Positions 19,795-28,415 of a stretch of 64,000 nt of DNA are shown here, one piece after another; the first letter of the stretch is position 1; the number at the start of each line of letters is the position of its first letter. The notes beneath the pieces were generated by a model. The model saw nothing but the letters and a program-made list of their open reading frames with translations. It made no database searches and was not told the DNA's origin. The stretch covers positions 2,291,001 through 2,355,000 of the forward strand of contig NZ_AP014690.1 of NCBI RefSeq assembly GCF_001547995.1, read 5' to 3'. Origin of the DNA: Asaia bogorensis NBRC 16594. GTDB lineage: Bacteria > Pseudomonadota > Alphaproteobacteria > Acetobacterales > Acetobacteraceae. The translations under genes were made by a program, and so were the position numbers.

Positions 19795-20751
19795 GTGTCA
19801 GCTTTCACCCGCTTGTGGCGCCGTGCCCCTGCATGGCGCCTCATGATCTATATCATGATCTTTTTCACGATCATGAGCCTCTTCTTCCCCTTGCCCTGGA
19901 TGCTTGCCCATGCGCCGTGGCTTCAGCGGCTGCCCGGCATGCAACCCCCGAATGGCGCTGCCACCGCATCCACTGCGAGGGATCAGGCCGTCAATAACGG
20001 GCAAGGCTCTCAGGCACAAGCAGGCGCGCCGGACGAGACCAATCGCCTGATGACACCCGATATCACTGCGTCACTTACAGGAACGATACCGTTCGGTGGG
20101 CATACATTGCCCCTGCCGGCCGGAGTCTGGCATCCGGTGCTCACCGGGCAATTCGGTCCGGGCGGCCTTATGCTGATCAATATTCTAGTGCGCACCGATC
20201 GTGGTGTTGTCACAGGCGTCATGATTGCACGGACAGCCACGGAGCAATTACCTCTCGATGTCGTTCAGTCAGCGGCCTCGCACTGTCACGACGATCGTAA
20301 TTATAGCGCCCATATCTATGCCGATCGGCCCGATGGTCGCAATGAATGCGCTTTTATCGCCAATGCCGTCATGGGGCCGAATGGTGCCATTTCGTCTGAT
20401 GAGCTGATTCAGCTTGCGTTCAAAAGACTAAGCGCTCTGGGCTTTCCCATGCCCTCCCTTTTTGTGGTCGCCAACTGGATTCTAAGCAGTGGTGCTACCG
20501 ATGCGACCAAGGGCAGCTCAGGCATCACCTATCTTCTTGCCCCCACCAAGACCGGCACGGTCCAGTTGCTGGCCCCCCTTCCCTATTGGGACAAAACGAC
20601 GTTGTCGCAGGTTCCTACAGCCGACGAATTCATACGAAAGACCGATCGCTGGTTCTCTCGCTGGGTGCCGCTCCTCCGGCAGGCCATGACGCATGATGCG
20701 GGTAGCCCGACATTTTCGCCGGACCTTGCCCACGACCCATCGGCTCCCTGA
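19795..20751 (+). CDS. Membrane-anchored protein of unknown family, third gene of AAA+ module
   Basis: I do not recognise this 318-residue protein. It has a basic N-terminus, one long hydrophobic segment (about 16-38, LMIYIMIFFTIMSLFF), a Gln/Ala/Gly-rich linker (about 45-85), and a globular extracytoplasmic domain of about 230 residues. The domain contains two cysteines (SHCHDD and NECAF, about 40 residues apart) that could form a disulfide. Start GTG at 19795 has GGAA about 11 nt upstream. It follows the AAA+ gene by 21 nt, on the same strand, so it is probably part of the same membrane complex. A GC-rich hairpin follows it. Confidence 0.72.
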   Translation: MSAFTRLWRRAPAWRLMIYIMIFFTIMSLFFPLPWMLAHAPWLQRLPGMQPPNGAATASTARDQAVNNGQGSQAQAGAPDETNRLMTPDITASLTGTIPFGGHTLPLPAGVWHPVLTGQFGPGGLMLINILVRTDRGVVTGVMIARTATEQLPLDVVQSAASHCHDDRNYSAHIYADRPDGRNECAFIANAVMGPNGAISSDELIQLAFKRLSALGFPMPSLFVVANWILSSGATDATKGSSGITYLLAPTKTGTVQLLAPLPYWDKTTLSQVPTADEFIRKTDRWFSRWVPLLRQAMTHDAGSPTFSPDLAHDPSAP

Positions 20752-20759
20752 GTCGTGCA

Positions 20760-20787
20760 GGCGGCGTGCCTTAAGAAGGACGCCGCC
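20760..20787 (+). terminator. Hairpin after the AAA+ module
   Basis: GGCGGCGT (20760-20767) pairs perfectly with ACGCCGCC (20780-20787) around a 12-nt loop, 9 nt after the stop of the third gene. No T-run follows, so termination strength is uncertain, but it marks the likely end of the operon. Confidence 0.45.
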
Positions 20788-21049
20788 TAAAGCGCGTCAA
20801 AGCCATCTGAGCATTGCCTGATCGAAACTGCTTTGGATTGAAGAGCGGGAAGGCAGGCGTTCGCATCTCGGCAGTGCCACATCATTTTTCGCTTCATATT
20901 GTCGCTGCGATCGCCACATTGATCCGCGAATACGCTTCTTAATCAGCACGCACACCAACATATCGCTCTCATATCGATCATATTTAGAAAATTTATTAAA
21001 GCTCAGGGCATTAGTGCGATACAAGTACAATCTATATTTGCATAACTAG
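20788..21049. other. AT-rich intergenic stretch, no gene seen
   Basis: About 260 bp of lower GC content than the surroundings, between the AAA+ module and the broken membrane-protein gene. A minus-strand frame (20797-21030) is open but has no recognisable family and biased, implausible composition, so I do not call it. No repeat or tRNA was seen. Confidence 0.5.
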
Positions 21050-21616
21050 TCCAAAGACTCACTCAACACCTTGCGCGAATCCTACCTGGCGCAATGCTTG
21101 TCGGCCATGCCGCTCGGCGGCCTCATCTCCTAGTCATCATTGGCACTGGCGGGCGTCTGGATGGGTGACAAGCTACCGCTCTTCCCCGTTTTCATGGCTG
21201 CGGCCATTCCGTTTCCCTTGGCTCTATTAATCGACAAACTGCGAGGTCAGGTTGGATTGAGAGTGGCGAACCGGCACGATCCGATCACTCAACTTTTCAT
21301 GCGTTTCATCACCGTCACCGGTGTTTTGGTTCCCTTTGCCATCATTGCAGCGCGCACGGCTCACGACCCGGCTATACTGTTTCTGGGAATCACCATTTTT
21401 TCTGGTATTGTCTGGGGACCTCACGGGTGGGGTGCAAATGATCCTGCTGGCTTCAGACATTTTTTACTGCGTAGCGTTCTAGCCTATCTCGCCTATCTGC
21501 TCGCGCGCGCCGCCGTGCGTGACGCGGCCATCGCAGGCGCCGCCGCTCTCAGCTATCTTTACGCAATCGCCGCCATGCGGAGACCCTATGAGGCGAACAC
21601 TCGGGCCGAGATCTGA
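21050..21616 (+). pseudogene. Broken membrane-protein gene (possibly DUF7010-like) with in-frame TAG
   Basis: The continuous reading frame from 21050 encodes a short helical N-terminus (LRESYLAQCLSAMPLGGLIS), then a TAG at 21131-21133, then four or five membrane helices running to 21616. The segments on both sides of the TAG look like one protein: a polar amphipathic start followed by LALAGVWMGDKLPLF, FPLALLIDKLRG and WGPHGWGA. From memory this resembles the DUF7010-type membrane family, which I could not verify. The upstream part also lacks an ATG (TTG at 21071 is the only candidate). A shorter product from TTG 21140 (158 residues) is possible but would lack the N-terminal helix. The likely reading is a recent nonsense mutation. 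Confidence 0.55.
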
Positions 21617-21750
21617 TCGCATTGCGCCCACTCGCAACCGCCATGAAGGGAAGGAATGCGTCAGCTGGACAAGAACCCCGCTCTGCACAATCTTGCGGCG
21701 AACGACGCACTTACCTGTGCATCGGACTCAGAAGTTTTGTAACAGAGTTT

Positions 21751-23322
21751 TCAGTGGTGCCCCGAGCGTGTCAGGCTCTGCCCCAGTCGGCGTTCCACAT
21801 GGCGGGCAAAACGGACAAAAGGCAGACCGAGCAGCAGATAGGCCGCACCGATCAGAAGCCCGGTACCGATATAGTCATAATAGGTCGATGAAAGCCGGAT
21901 ATAGGTCTTTGTCAGCTCGGTCAGCGTGATCACACTCACCAGCGAAGAATCCTTGAGCAGGGCAATGAAGTCGTTGGTCATGACCGGCAGGACCGTGCGG
22001 AAAGCCTGCGGTACGATTACCAGCCGAACAGCCTTGGCGCGCGTCATGTTGAGCGCAATTGCCGCCTCCATTTGCCCGCGCGGCACAGAGGAGAGGCCAG
22101 CCCGGTAATTTTCGGCTTCATAGGCCGCATAATTGAGGCCCAAGGCCAGCACGCCCGCGAAGAAAGGCGACAGTTTGATGCCTATGCCCGGCAGACCATA
22201 GAAGATGAAGAGAACCTGGATAAGCAGGGGCGTACCACGCACAACCTCAATGTAGAGACCGCTCAGCCATTGCAGGGGGCGTACGCCGTAGTGGCGGCAC
22301 AAGGCAAGCACGAGCCCCAGACTGACGGCAAGGATCATGGAAAGGGCCGACACCACAAGGGTCAGCACCGCCGCCTTGCCGATGATGGGCAGAAATCCGA
22401 GATAACGGTGGAACAGCCCCACCCAGCCGAGCTGACTGCGCATGGCGTCACGATAGCGCAGCCACGCGACAGGAGGCACCTCACGCACCGTGTGGTCGCC
22501 CGTCATAGCTGCCATCTCGGGTGTCCAGAGATTCCAGCGCCGCAGAATGGTCTGGAGCGTCCCATCGCTCATCATGTCACCTAACACACGATCCACGGAA
22601 TCATGAAGCGCGACATTGCCCGGCTTGAAGGCAATGCCATAGCGGGTCTGCCCTACCGGCTCGCCAACAATCACCAGATCATCGGTCACTCCGGCATAGA
22701 AAAGCGCGATGGGCCCGTCGAGCAGGAGCGCATCCAGACGCCCGTTGCGCAGGTCCGAAAAGGCATAGGTCTCCTCTTCGTAAGAACGCGTGGTAATGCT
22801 CGGCTCGTTCTGCAACAGCCGCTCGGCCAGCGTCTCCTTGATCGTTCCGACCACATGCCCCTTGAGAGCCGCGAAACTGGCAAGGTCCTGACGGTCGCGA
22901 CGCACCACAATGCGATCGCCGGTCACATAGTAGGGCCGTGAGAAGAGCGCTGCCTTCACATGGTCGGGCGTCATCTCGATGCCGTCCACCACCATGTCAT
23001 ACATGCCGCGCTGGAGGCCGGGGATCAGACCGTCCCAATCATTCTGCACGAAATGCGGTGTACGCTTCAGGCGCCGGGCAATCTCCTGCACCATGTCGAA
23101 CTCGAATCCCTCAAGACGATTCGTGTCCGCCGGGTCGTGAAAGACATAGGGTACATTGGCCTCACCATCCGAGGCCCAGTTCAGAACCGACGATGAGGCC
23201 ACCTCGCCTATTGCTGGTGGGGGTGAAGATGTCTGGGCATGGGCAGAATGGCCACCGATCAGAAGCATCACCCCCATCAGGGCGCCGGCGAGGACCCGCC
23301 TTGGCACGGTGCAGACGTTCAC
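21751..23322 (-). CDS. Fused amino-acid ABC transporter: binding protein plus permease
   Basis: A 523-residue protein that joins a periplasmic solute-binding domain to an inner membrane permease. A signal peptide (residues about 1-29, ending AHA) is followed by an SBP_bac_3 domain (about 45-270; GFEFDMVQEIARRL, YDMVVDGIEMTPDH, GTIKETLAERLL). A His/Glu-Met/Gln-type permease domain (about 310-515) comes next, with the EAA loop in NYAAYEAENYRAGLSSVPRGQMEAA (split over two lines of the helix). Such fusions are typical for polar amino-acid uptake (glutamine type in Gram-positives), but the exact substrate is unknown. Its ATG at 23322 overlaps the end of the ATPase gene by 4 nt. Confidence 0.9.
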   Translation of the reverse strand: MNVCTVPRRVLAGALMGVMLLIGGHSAHAQTSSPPPAIGEVASSSVLNWASDGEANVPYVFHDPADTNRLEGFEFDMVQEIARRLKRTPHFVQNDWDGLIPGLQRGMYDMVVDGIEMTPDHVKAALFSRPYYVTGDRIVVRRDRQDLASFAALKGHVVGTIKETLAERLLQNEPSITTRSYEEETYAFSDLRNGRLDALLLDGPIALFYAGVTDDLVIVGEPVGQTRYGIAFKPGNVALHDSVDRVLGDMMSDGTLQTILRRWNLWTPEMAAMTGDHTVREVPPVAWLRYRDAMRSQLGWVGLFHRYLGFLPIIGKAAVLTLVVSALSMILAVSLGLVLALCRHYGVRPLQWLSGLYIEVVRGTPLLIQVLFIFYGLPGIGIKLSPFFAGVLALGLNYAAYEAENYRAGLSSVPRGQMEAAIALNMTRAKAVRLVIVPQAFRTVLPVMTNDFIALLKDSSLVSVITLTELTKTYIRLSSTYYDYIGTGLLIGAAYLLLGLPFVRFARHVERRLGQSLTRSGHH

Positions 23323-24089
23323 AGCAGTGACCTCAGGAAGCGGCGCGTTCTGGCATCTTCGGGAGCCGCAAACACTTCTTCAGGGTCGCCGCTTTCGATG
23401 ATATGCCCACCCTCGACGTACAGCACGCGGTTCGAGGCCGCACGGGCAAAGCGCATATCGTGCGTCACGACGATCTGGGTCATGCCCTCCTCATCCAGTC
23501 TGCGCATGACCTGCAAAACTTCTTCAGCCAGTTCGGGGTCCAGCGCAGAGGTCGGCTCGTCATAGAGCATGATGGCCGGTTTCATGGCCAGGGCGCGGGC
23601 AATGGCCGCACGCTGCTGCTGACCGCCAGACAGTGTCGAGGGATAACGGTCAGCCAGACCATCGAGCCCGACCTTCGCCAGCAGACCACGCGCCAGCGGC
23701 GCGATATCGCCAGTTGCCATGCCTTTAACCGCCCGTGGCGCCAGCATGACATTGTCCAGAACAGTGCGATGGGGAAACAGGTTGAACGACTGGAAAACCA
23801 TGCCGACATGGGCACGCAGCTTATGGGCACGACGCTCCTGGGCGCGGTTCCAGCCCTGACCGGCGACCGTGTCGATTTCGATATCCCGTATCCGGATCGT
23901 TCCGGAATCAGGTATCTCAAGAAAATTGAGACAGCGAAGAAAAGTCGATTTCCCGCAGCCCGAAGGCCCGATGATGGAAATCAGGTCACCACGCCTAACG
24001 CGAAGCGACATGTCGTGCAGCACGACATGTCGCCCAAAGCTCTTGGTGATATTTCTGGCGTCGAGAACGGTCTCGGCGTGATCAGTCAG
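23319..24089 (-). CDS. Polar amino-acid ABC transporter ATPase, probable CTG start
   Basis: The nucleotide-binding subunit of the fused transporter downstream. Walker A GPSGCGKST, Q-loop MVFQSFNLFPH, signature LSGGQQQRAAIARAL, Walker B IMLYDEPTSALDPEL and the H-loop VVTHDM are all present, as in GlnQ-type proteins. The standard start (GTG at 24023) would delete the first beta strand and A-loop. The frame continues upstream as DARNITKSFGRHVV, giving a normal N-terminus only from CTG at 24089-24087, which overlaps the acnA stop. No ATG/GTG/TTG exists between an in-frame TGA and 24023. The order acnA-ATPase-permease on one strand with overlaps suggests co-transcription. Confidence 0.88.
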   Translation of the reverse strand: MTDHAETVLDARNITKSFGRHVVLHDMSLRVRRGDLISIIGPSGCGKSTFLRCLNFLEIPDSGTIRIRDIEIDTVAGQGWNRAQERRAHKLRAHVGMVFQSFNLFPHRTVLDNVMLAPRAVKGMATGDIAPLARGLLAKVGLDGLADRYPSTLSGGQQQRAAIARALAMKPAIMLYDEPTSALDPELAEEVLQVMRRLDEEGMTQIVVTHDMRFARAASNRVLYVEGGHIIESGDPEEVFAAPEDARTRRFLRSLL

Positions 24090-26775
24090 TTTCGGTCATC
24101 CCGCGCAGGACATAAGGGAGAATCCCTCCATGCCTGTAATAGGCGACTTCATCAAGCGTATCGATGCGGCAAAGAAGTTCGACTTGCTCGGTCTCGCCGC
24201 TGGCGCGGGTGATGGTCATGGGTACGGTCATACGCGGGGTAATGGACTCGAGCCCACCCAGTGAGATCGTCTCGGTGCCATCCAGCCCCAGCGTCTTGCG
24301 CGTCGTGCCCTCACGGAACGTCAGAGGCAGAACGCCCATGCCCACGAGATTGGAACGATGGATACGCTCGAAGCTCTCTGCAATCACGGCCTTGATGCCT
24401 AGCAGATTCGTGCCCTTGGCGGCCCAGTCACGCGAGGAGCCCATGCCGTATTCACGCCCGCCAATCACGACCAGAGGCGTGCCATCCTGCTGATAGCGAT
24501 GCGCCACGTCATAGATCGACGCCACCGTGCCATCAGGCAGGTATTTCGACATGCCGCCCTCGACGCCCGGAAGCATCTCGTTGCGGATACGGATATTGGC
24601 AAAGGTGCCACGCACCATCACGCGGTCATTGCCACGGCGCGACCCGTAGGAGTTGTAATCCGCAACCGCCACCTGATGCTCGCTCAGGAACTTGCCCGCC
24701 GGAGAGGACGGCTTGATGGCCCCTGCCGGTGAGATGTGGTCAGTCGTGATGTTGTCGCCCAGCAGTGCGAGAATGCGTGCATTCTCGATGTCATGCGTCT
24801 CGCCCGGCTCCTTGGTCAGCCCCTCGAAATAGGGCGGCTTCTGGATATAGGTCGAGTTGTCCGACCACGCGAAGGTCCGCGCATCGCTGGCTACGGCCAG
24901 AGCCTGCCATTGCTTCGTGCCCTTCGAGATGCTGCCATAACGCTCGACAAAGCTCTCACGCGTGACGGAGGACTTGATGAGCGCTGCGATCTCTTCATTG
25001 CTTGGCCAGATATCGCGCAGGAAGATTTCCTTGCCATCCTTCGAGATGCCGAGGGGCTCTTTCGTGATGTCCTTGCGCAGGGTGCCAAGCAGGGCATAGG
25101 CCACCACCAGCGGCGGGCTGGCGAGGTAGTTGGCGCGCACGTTGGGCGAGATGCGCCCTTCAAAGTTACGGTTACCCGAAAGCACCGACGTCGCCACCAG
25201 ACCATTGCCTTCGATCGCATTCACGATCGGCTGGGCGATGGGACCCGAATTGCCGATACAGGTCGTGCAGCCATAACCGACCGTCTCGAAGCCAAGCGCA
25301 TCGAGATCCGCGCTGAGACCCGCCTTGTCGAGATAATCCGTCACCACCTGCGAGCCGGGGGCAAGCGACGTCTTGACCCAGGGCTTGGGCTTCAGGCCGA
25401 GCGCACGGGCCTTGCGCGCCACCAGACCAGCCGCCACCAGAACCGCCGGGTTGGAGGTGTTGGTGCACGAGGTAATGGCCGCAATCACCACATCACCATG
25501 ACCGATGTCGTAATCCGACCCGGCCACGATGGCGCGCTTGCGCACGTCGTCGGGCTTCACGCCCAGCGTGGTCGTCAACACTTCCTCGAAAGCCGCCGTC
25601 GCATTGGTCAGGGCCACGCGATCCTGCGGACGCTTGGGACCAGCCAGTGAGGGGATGATGGTCGAGAGATCGAGCGACAGCACCTTCGAGAACACGGGCT
25701 CAGGCGTATCGGCATCGCGGAACATGCCTTGGGCGCGCAGATAAGCCTCGGTGAGACGGATGCGATGCTCGTCGCGGCCTGTCTGGTGCAGATAATCCAG
25801 CGTCAGCGCATCGACCGGGAAGAACCCGCAGGTTGCACCATATTCCGGCGCCATATTGGCGATGGTCGAACGATCGGCCACGGGCAGATGATCGAGGGCG
25901 GGGCCGAAAAATTCCACGAATTTGCCAACCACGCCTTCGGCGCGCAGCATTTCGGTAATGGTCAGCACGAGATCGGTCGCGGTCGCGCCTTCAGGCAGAA
26001 CACCCTCGAGACGCACGCCGATCACATCCGGGATCAGCATGGCAATAGGCTGGCCGAGCATGGCAGCCTCGGCCTCAATGCCGCCTACACCCCAGCCCAG
26101 AACGCCCATTCCGTTCACCATAGTGGTGTGGCTGTCCGTGCCATAAAGCGTATCGGGATAGGCGTAGTCCTTGCCATCGACCTTGCCGGTCCAGACGGCC
26201 TGCGCCAGATATTCGAGATTGACCTGATGGCAGATGCCTGCACCCGGCGGCACGACGCGGAAGTTCTCGAATGCGCCTTGGCCCCAGCGCAGGAAGGCGT
26301 AACGCTCGCCATTGCGCTCGAACTCGATCTCGACATTGCGTTCCAGCGCATCGGCGCTGCCCGCGACATCCACCATGACCGAGTGATCGATCACGAGATC
26401 GACCGGCACCAGCGGGTTCACCTTCTCCGGATCGCCATCAAGGGCAATGATGCCGTCGCGCATGGCAGCGAGATCGACCACGGCCGGAACGCCGGTGAAA
26501 TCCTGCATGAGGATACGCGCCGGTTTGAAGGGCACTTCCTGATCCGAATGGCCCTTCGCTGTCCAGTCGACAATGGCCTGCGCATCTTCGGTGCGATAGC
26601 TCAGCCCGTCCTCGAAACGCAGAACGTTCTCAAGAAGAACCTTGAGGCTGACTGGCAGGCGGGACAGATTGCCCAGCTTGGCCGCCGCCTCTGGCAGGGA
26701 GAAGATGTGGTACTTTCGGCCATCAACCTCCAGATCCCGCATCACGCCCAGGGAATCCCGTCCAACGGTTCTCAT
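24082..26775 (-). CDS. acnA: Aconitate hydratase A
   Basis: An 897-residue aconitase (citrate to isocitrate, TCA cycle). Fe-S cluster ligands are seen in AAITSCTNTSNP and GYGCTTCIGNSGP; the swivel domain follows (YGSRRGNDRVMVRGTFANIR, VIGGREYGMGSSRDWAAKGT). Length and order match AcnA/IRP1-type enzymes. ATG at 26775 gives the family N-terminus MRTVGRDSLGVMRDLEVDGR-like. Its stop lies within the presumed start of the ABC ATPase gene. Divergent from ccmA. Confidence 0.96.
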   Translation of the reverse strand: MRTVGRDSLGVMRDLEVDGRKYHIFSLPEAAAKLGNLSRLPVSLKVLLENVLRFEDGLSYRTEDAQAIVDWTAKGHSDQEVPFKPARILMQDFTGVPAVVDLAAMRDGIIALDGDPEKVNPLVPVDLVIDHSVMVDVAGSADALERNVEIEFERNGERYAFLRWGQGAFENFRVVPPGAGICHQVNLEYLAQAVWTGKVDGKDYAYPDTLYGTDSHTTMVNGMGVLGWGVGGIEAEAAMLGQPIAMLIPDVIGVRLEGVLPEGATATDLVLTITEMLRAEGVVGKFVEFFGPALDHLPVADRSTIANMAPEYGATCGFFPVDALTLDYLHQTGRDEHRIRLTEAYLRAQGMFRDADTPEPVFSKVLSLDLSTIIPSLAGPKRPQDRVALTNATAAFEEVLTTTLGVKPDDVRKRAIVAGSDYDIGHGDVVIAAITSCTNTSNPAVLVAAGLVARKARALGLKPKPWVKTSLAPGSQVVTDYLDKAGLSADLDALGFETVGYGCTTCIGNSGPIAQPIVNAIEGNGLVATSVLSGNRNFEGRISPNVRANYLASPPLVVAYALLGTLRKDITKEPLGISKDGKEIFLRDIWPSNEEIAALIKSSVTRESFVERYGSISKGTKQWQALAVASDARTFAWSDNSTYIQKPPYFEGLTKEPGETHDIENARILALLGDNITTDHISPAGAIKPSSPAGKFLSEHQVAVADYNSYGSRRGNDRVMVRGTFANIRIRNEMLPGVEGGMSKYLPDGTVASIYDVAHRYQQDGTPLVVIGGREYGMGSSRDWAAKGTNLLGIKAVIAESFERIHRSNLVGMGVLPLTFREGTTRKTLGLDGTETISLGGLESITPRMTVPMTITRASGETEQVELLCRIDTLDEVAYYRHGGILPYVLRGMTETD

Positions 26776-26891
26776 GGCTTGTCCTCCTGCCTTGTCAACT
26801 GGCCCTCAAGGGCTGAGCCTTCTATACAGTCTCGACCCTTATTCGCACAGAGTCGAATAAAACTCTCTCAGGAAGATGTTATTTCCGCACA

Positions 26892-27581
26892 ATGTCAGGT
26901 TTTCCCTCGCCTCCAGCGCCCTGGCTCAGTTTGCATGACGTAACCGTGATACGCGGTGATCGTCTGGTGCTGGATGGACTCAGCCTGTCGCTCGCGCCCG
27001 GCGAGGCCATCCTGCTCACGGGTCCGAATGGTGCGGGCAAATCAACCCTGCTCCGTTTTCTGGCCGGGCTCTGCCCCGCACAGGGTGGTCAGGTCACCTG
27101 GAATGGCGAGGCAAGGTCAGCCGACAGGCCCGATCCGGAACAGGCTCTGGATATCGCGTATCTTGGCCATCAGGATGCACTCAAGCCTGCTCTTACCCTG
27201 CGTCAGAACCTGGGCCTTGAGGCCGGGTTATTTGGGGCACGAACACCAAAAGGGGACGAGAGTGCAGCGCTGGATCAGGCTCTCGACCTCCTTGGCCTGA
27301 TAACACTGGCTGATCTGCCGACGCGGCTTCTTTCGGCAGGCCAGAAAAGACGCGGCGCTTTCGCCCGCCTCCTTCTGCGCCACGCGCCCCTCTGGTTGCT
27401 GGATGAACCGAGCCTCGGGCTGGATGCGCACGCCATCGAAACACTCGGGCATGTAATGGCCCGGCATCGTGCCCAGGGTGGCATGATCATCGCCACAACC
27501 CATGTTCCCCTGCCCCTGACCGATGCCATGACCCTCGCTCTCACTCCCACGGCTTTTCAGGGGCGTGACCCATGCTGGTGA
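26892..27581 (+). CDS. ccmA: Cytochrome c biogenesis heme exporter ATPase CcmA
   Basis: A 229-residue ABC ATPase with the CcmA pattern: Walker A GPNGAGKST, RFLAGLCPAQGGQVTWNG, YLGHQDALKPALTLRQNL, signature LSAGQKRRGAFARLLL and Walker B LWLLDEPSLGLD. The SAGQKRR signature and GHQDALK segment are CcmA hallmarks. It powers the CcmABCD complex that releases heme-loaded CcmE. The gene overlaps ccmB by 10 nt. The usual partner ccmC does not follow here. Confidence 0.92.
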   Translation: MSGFPSPPAPWLSLHDVTVIRGDRLVLDGLSLSLAPGEAILLTGPNGAGKSTLLRFLAGLCPAQGGQVTWNGEARSADRPDPEQALDIAYLGHQDALKPALTLRQNLGLEAGLFGARTPKGDESAALDQALDLLGLITLADLPTRLLSAGQKRRGAFARLLLRHAPLWLLDEPSLGLDAHAIETLGHVMARHRAQGGMIIATTHVPLPLTDAMTLALTPTAFQGRDPCW

Positions 27582-28243
27582 GCGCTTTCCTCTCCCTCAT
27601 CCGGCGCGACCTGTCTCTTGCCGTGCGCTTTGGGGCCGACACGCTCGCGGCTGTTCTTTTCTTCGTGCTCTGTGCCAGCCTCTTTCCGCTGGCGCTTGGA
27701 CCATCGCCGGTTCTGCTTCACCGCATGGCCCCAGGCATTATCTGGGTCTGCGCGCTGCTGGCCAGCCTGTTGCCGCTCGACCGGCTTTTTGGTGCCGAAC
27801 TTGATGATGGCGGCCTCGATCACCTCCTGCTTCTCGGCCTGCCCCCTTCGCTGGTGGCGCTTGCCAAGATCATCGCGCACTGGCTGACAACCGGCGTGCC
27901 CCTGCTCGTTGCGGCCGGCCCTCTTACACTCATGCTGGGGGGCACGCCGGGCGATATCCTGCCACTGCTGGCCGGGCTCGTGCCGGGCACGGCGCTGCTT
28001 TCGCTTCTGGGGGGAATGGCGGCGGGGCTCGTGCTGGGCGCGCGACGTGGCAGCATCCTGCTGCCGCTTCTGACTCTGCCCCTCTCCTCACCTGTGCTGA
28101 TCTTTGGCGCAGCAGCCGCCGATGCGACGGCCAATGGTCAAAGCAACAGGGTGGAGCTGAGCATACTCGGCGCCTTTCTGGCGCTGGCACTGCCTCTGTG
28201 CCCCCTGGCCGCCGGAAGCGGATTACGCGCCGCTACCAGCTAA
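27572..28243 (+). CDS. ccmB: Heme exporter membrane protein CcmB
   Basis: A 223-residue protein with about six membrane helices and the CcmB pattern: RRDLSLAVRFGADTLAAVLFF, WVCALLASLLPLDRLF...DGGLDHLLLLGLP, and LPLLTLPLSSPVLIFGAAA near residue 170. It forms the transmembrane part of the CcmAB complex for cytochrome c maturation. Its ATG lies 10 nt inside the ccmA 3' end, so translation is coupled. No terminator was seen after it; the next gene (28416) starts 172 nt later in the same direction. Confidence 0.92.
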   Translation: MLVSAFLSLIRRDLSLAVRFGADTLAAVLFFVLCASLFPLALGPSPVLLHRMAPGIIWVCALLASLLPLDRLFGAELDDGGLDHLLLLGLPPSLVALAKIIAHWLTTGVPLLVAAGPLTLMLGGTPGDILPLLAGLVPGTALLSLLGGMAAGLVLGARRGSILLPLLTLPLSSPVLIFGAAAADATANGQSNRVELSILGAFLALALPLCPLAAGSGLRAATS

Positions 28244-28415
28244 GGCCCCTCCCAATGCCGTTTCCTGCGCCGTACCGTCCCTTCTCAGCACCCGAATACA
28301 GGCCATGAGGCTTGCGTTTGAGGACACTTCACAGTTTCTATTTGCAACCCCGTCGAGGTGAGGCTTCCGCGCCACTCTCCCGCATCACAGAATTTCGTTG
28401 CTCCAGAAGGTGTTC

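Noticed and set aside
20797-21030. 77-codon minus-strand frame in the AT-rich gap
   Set aside because: No family, odd composition and no ribosome site; the frame is probably accidental.
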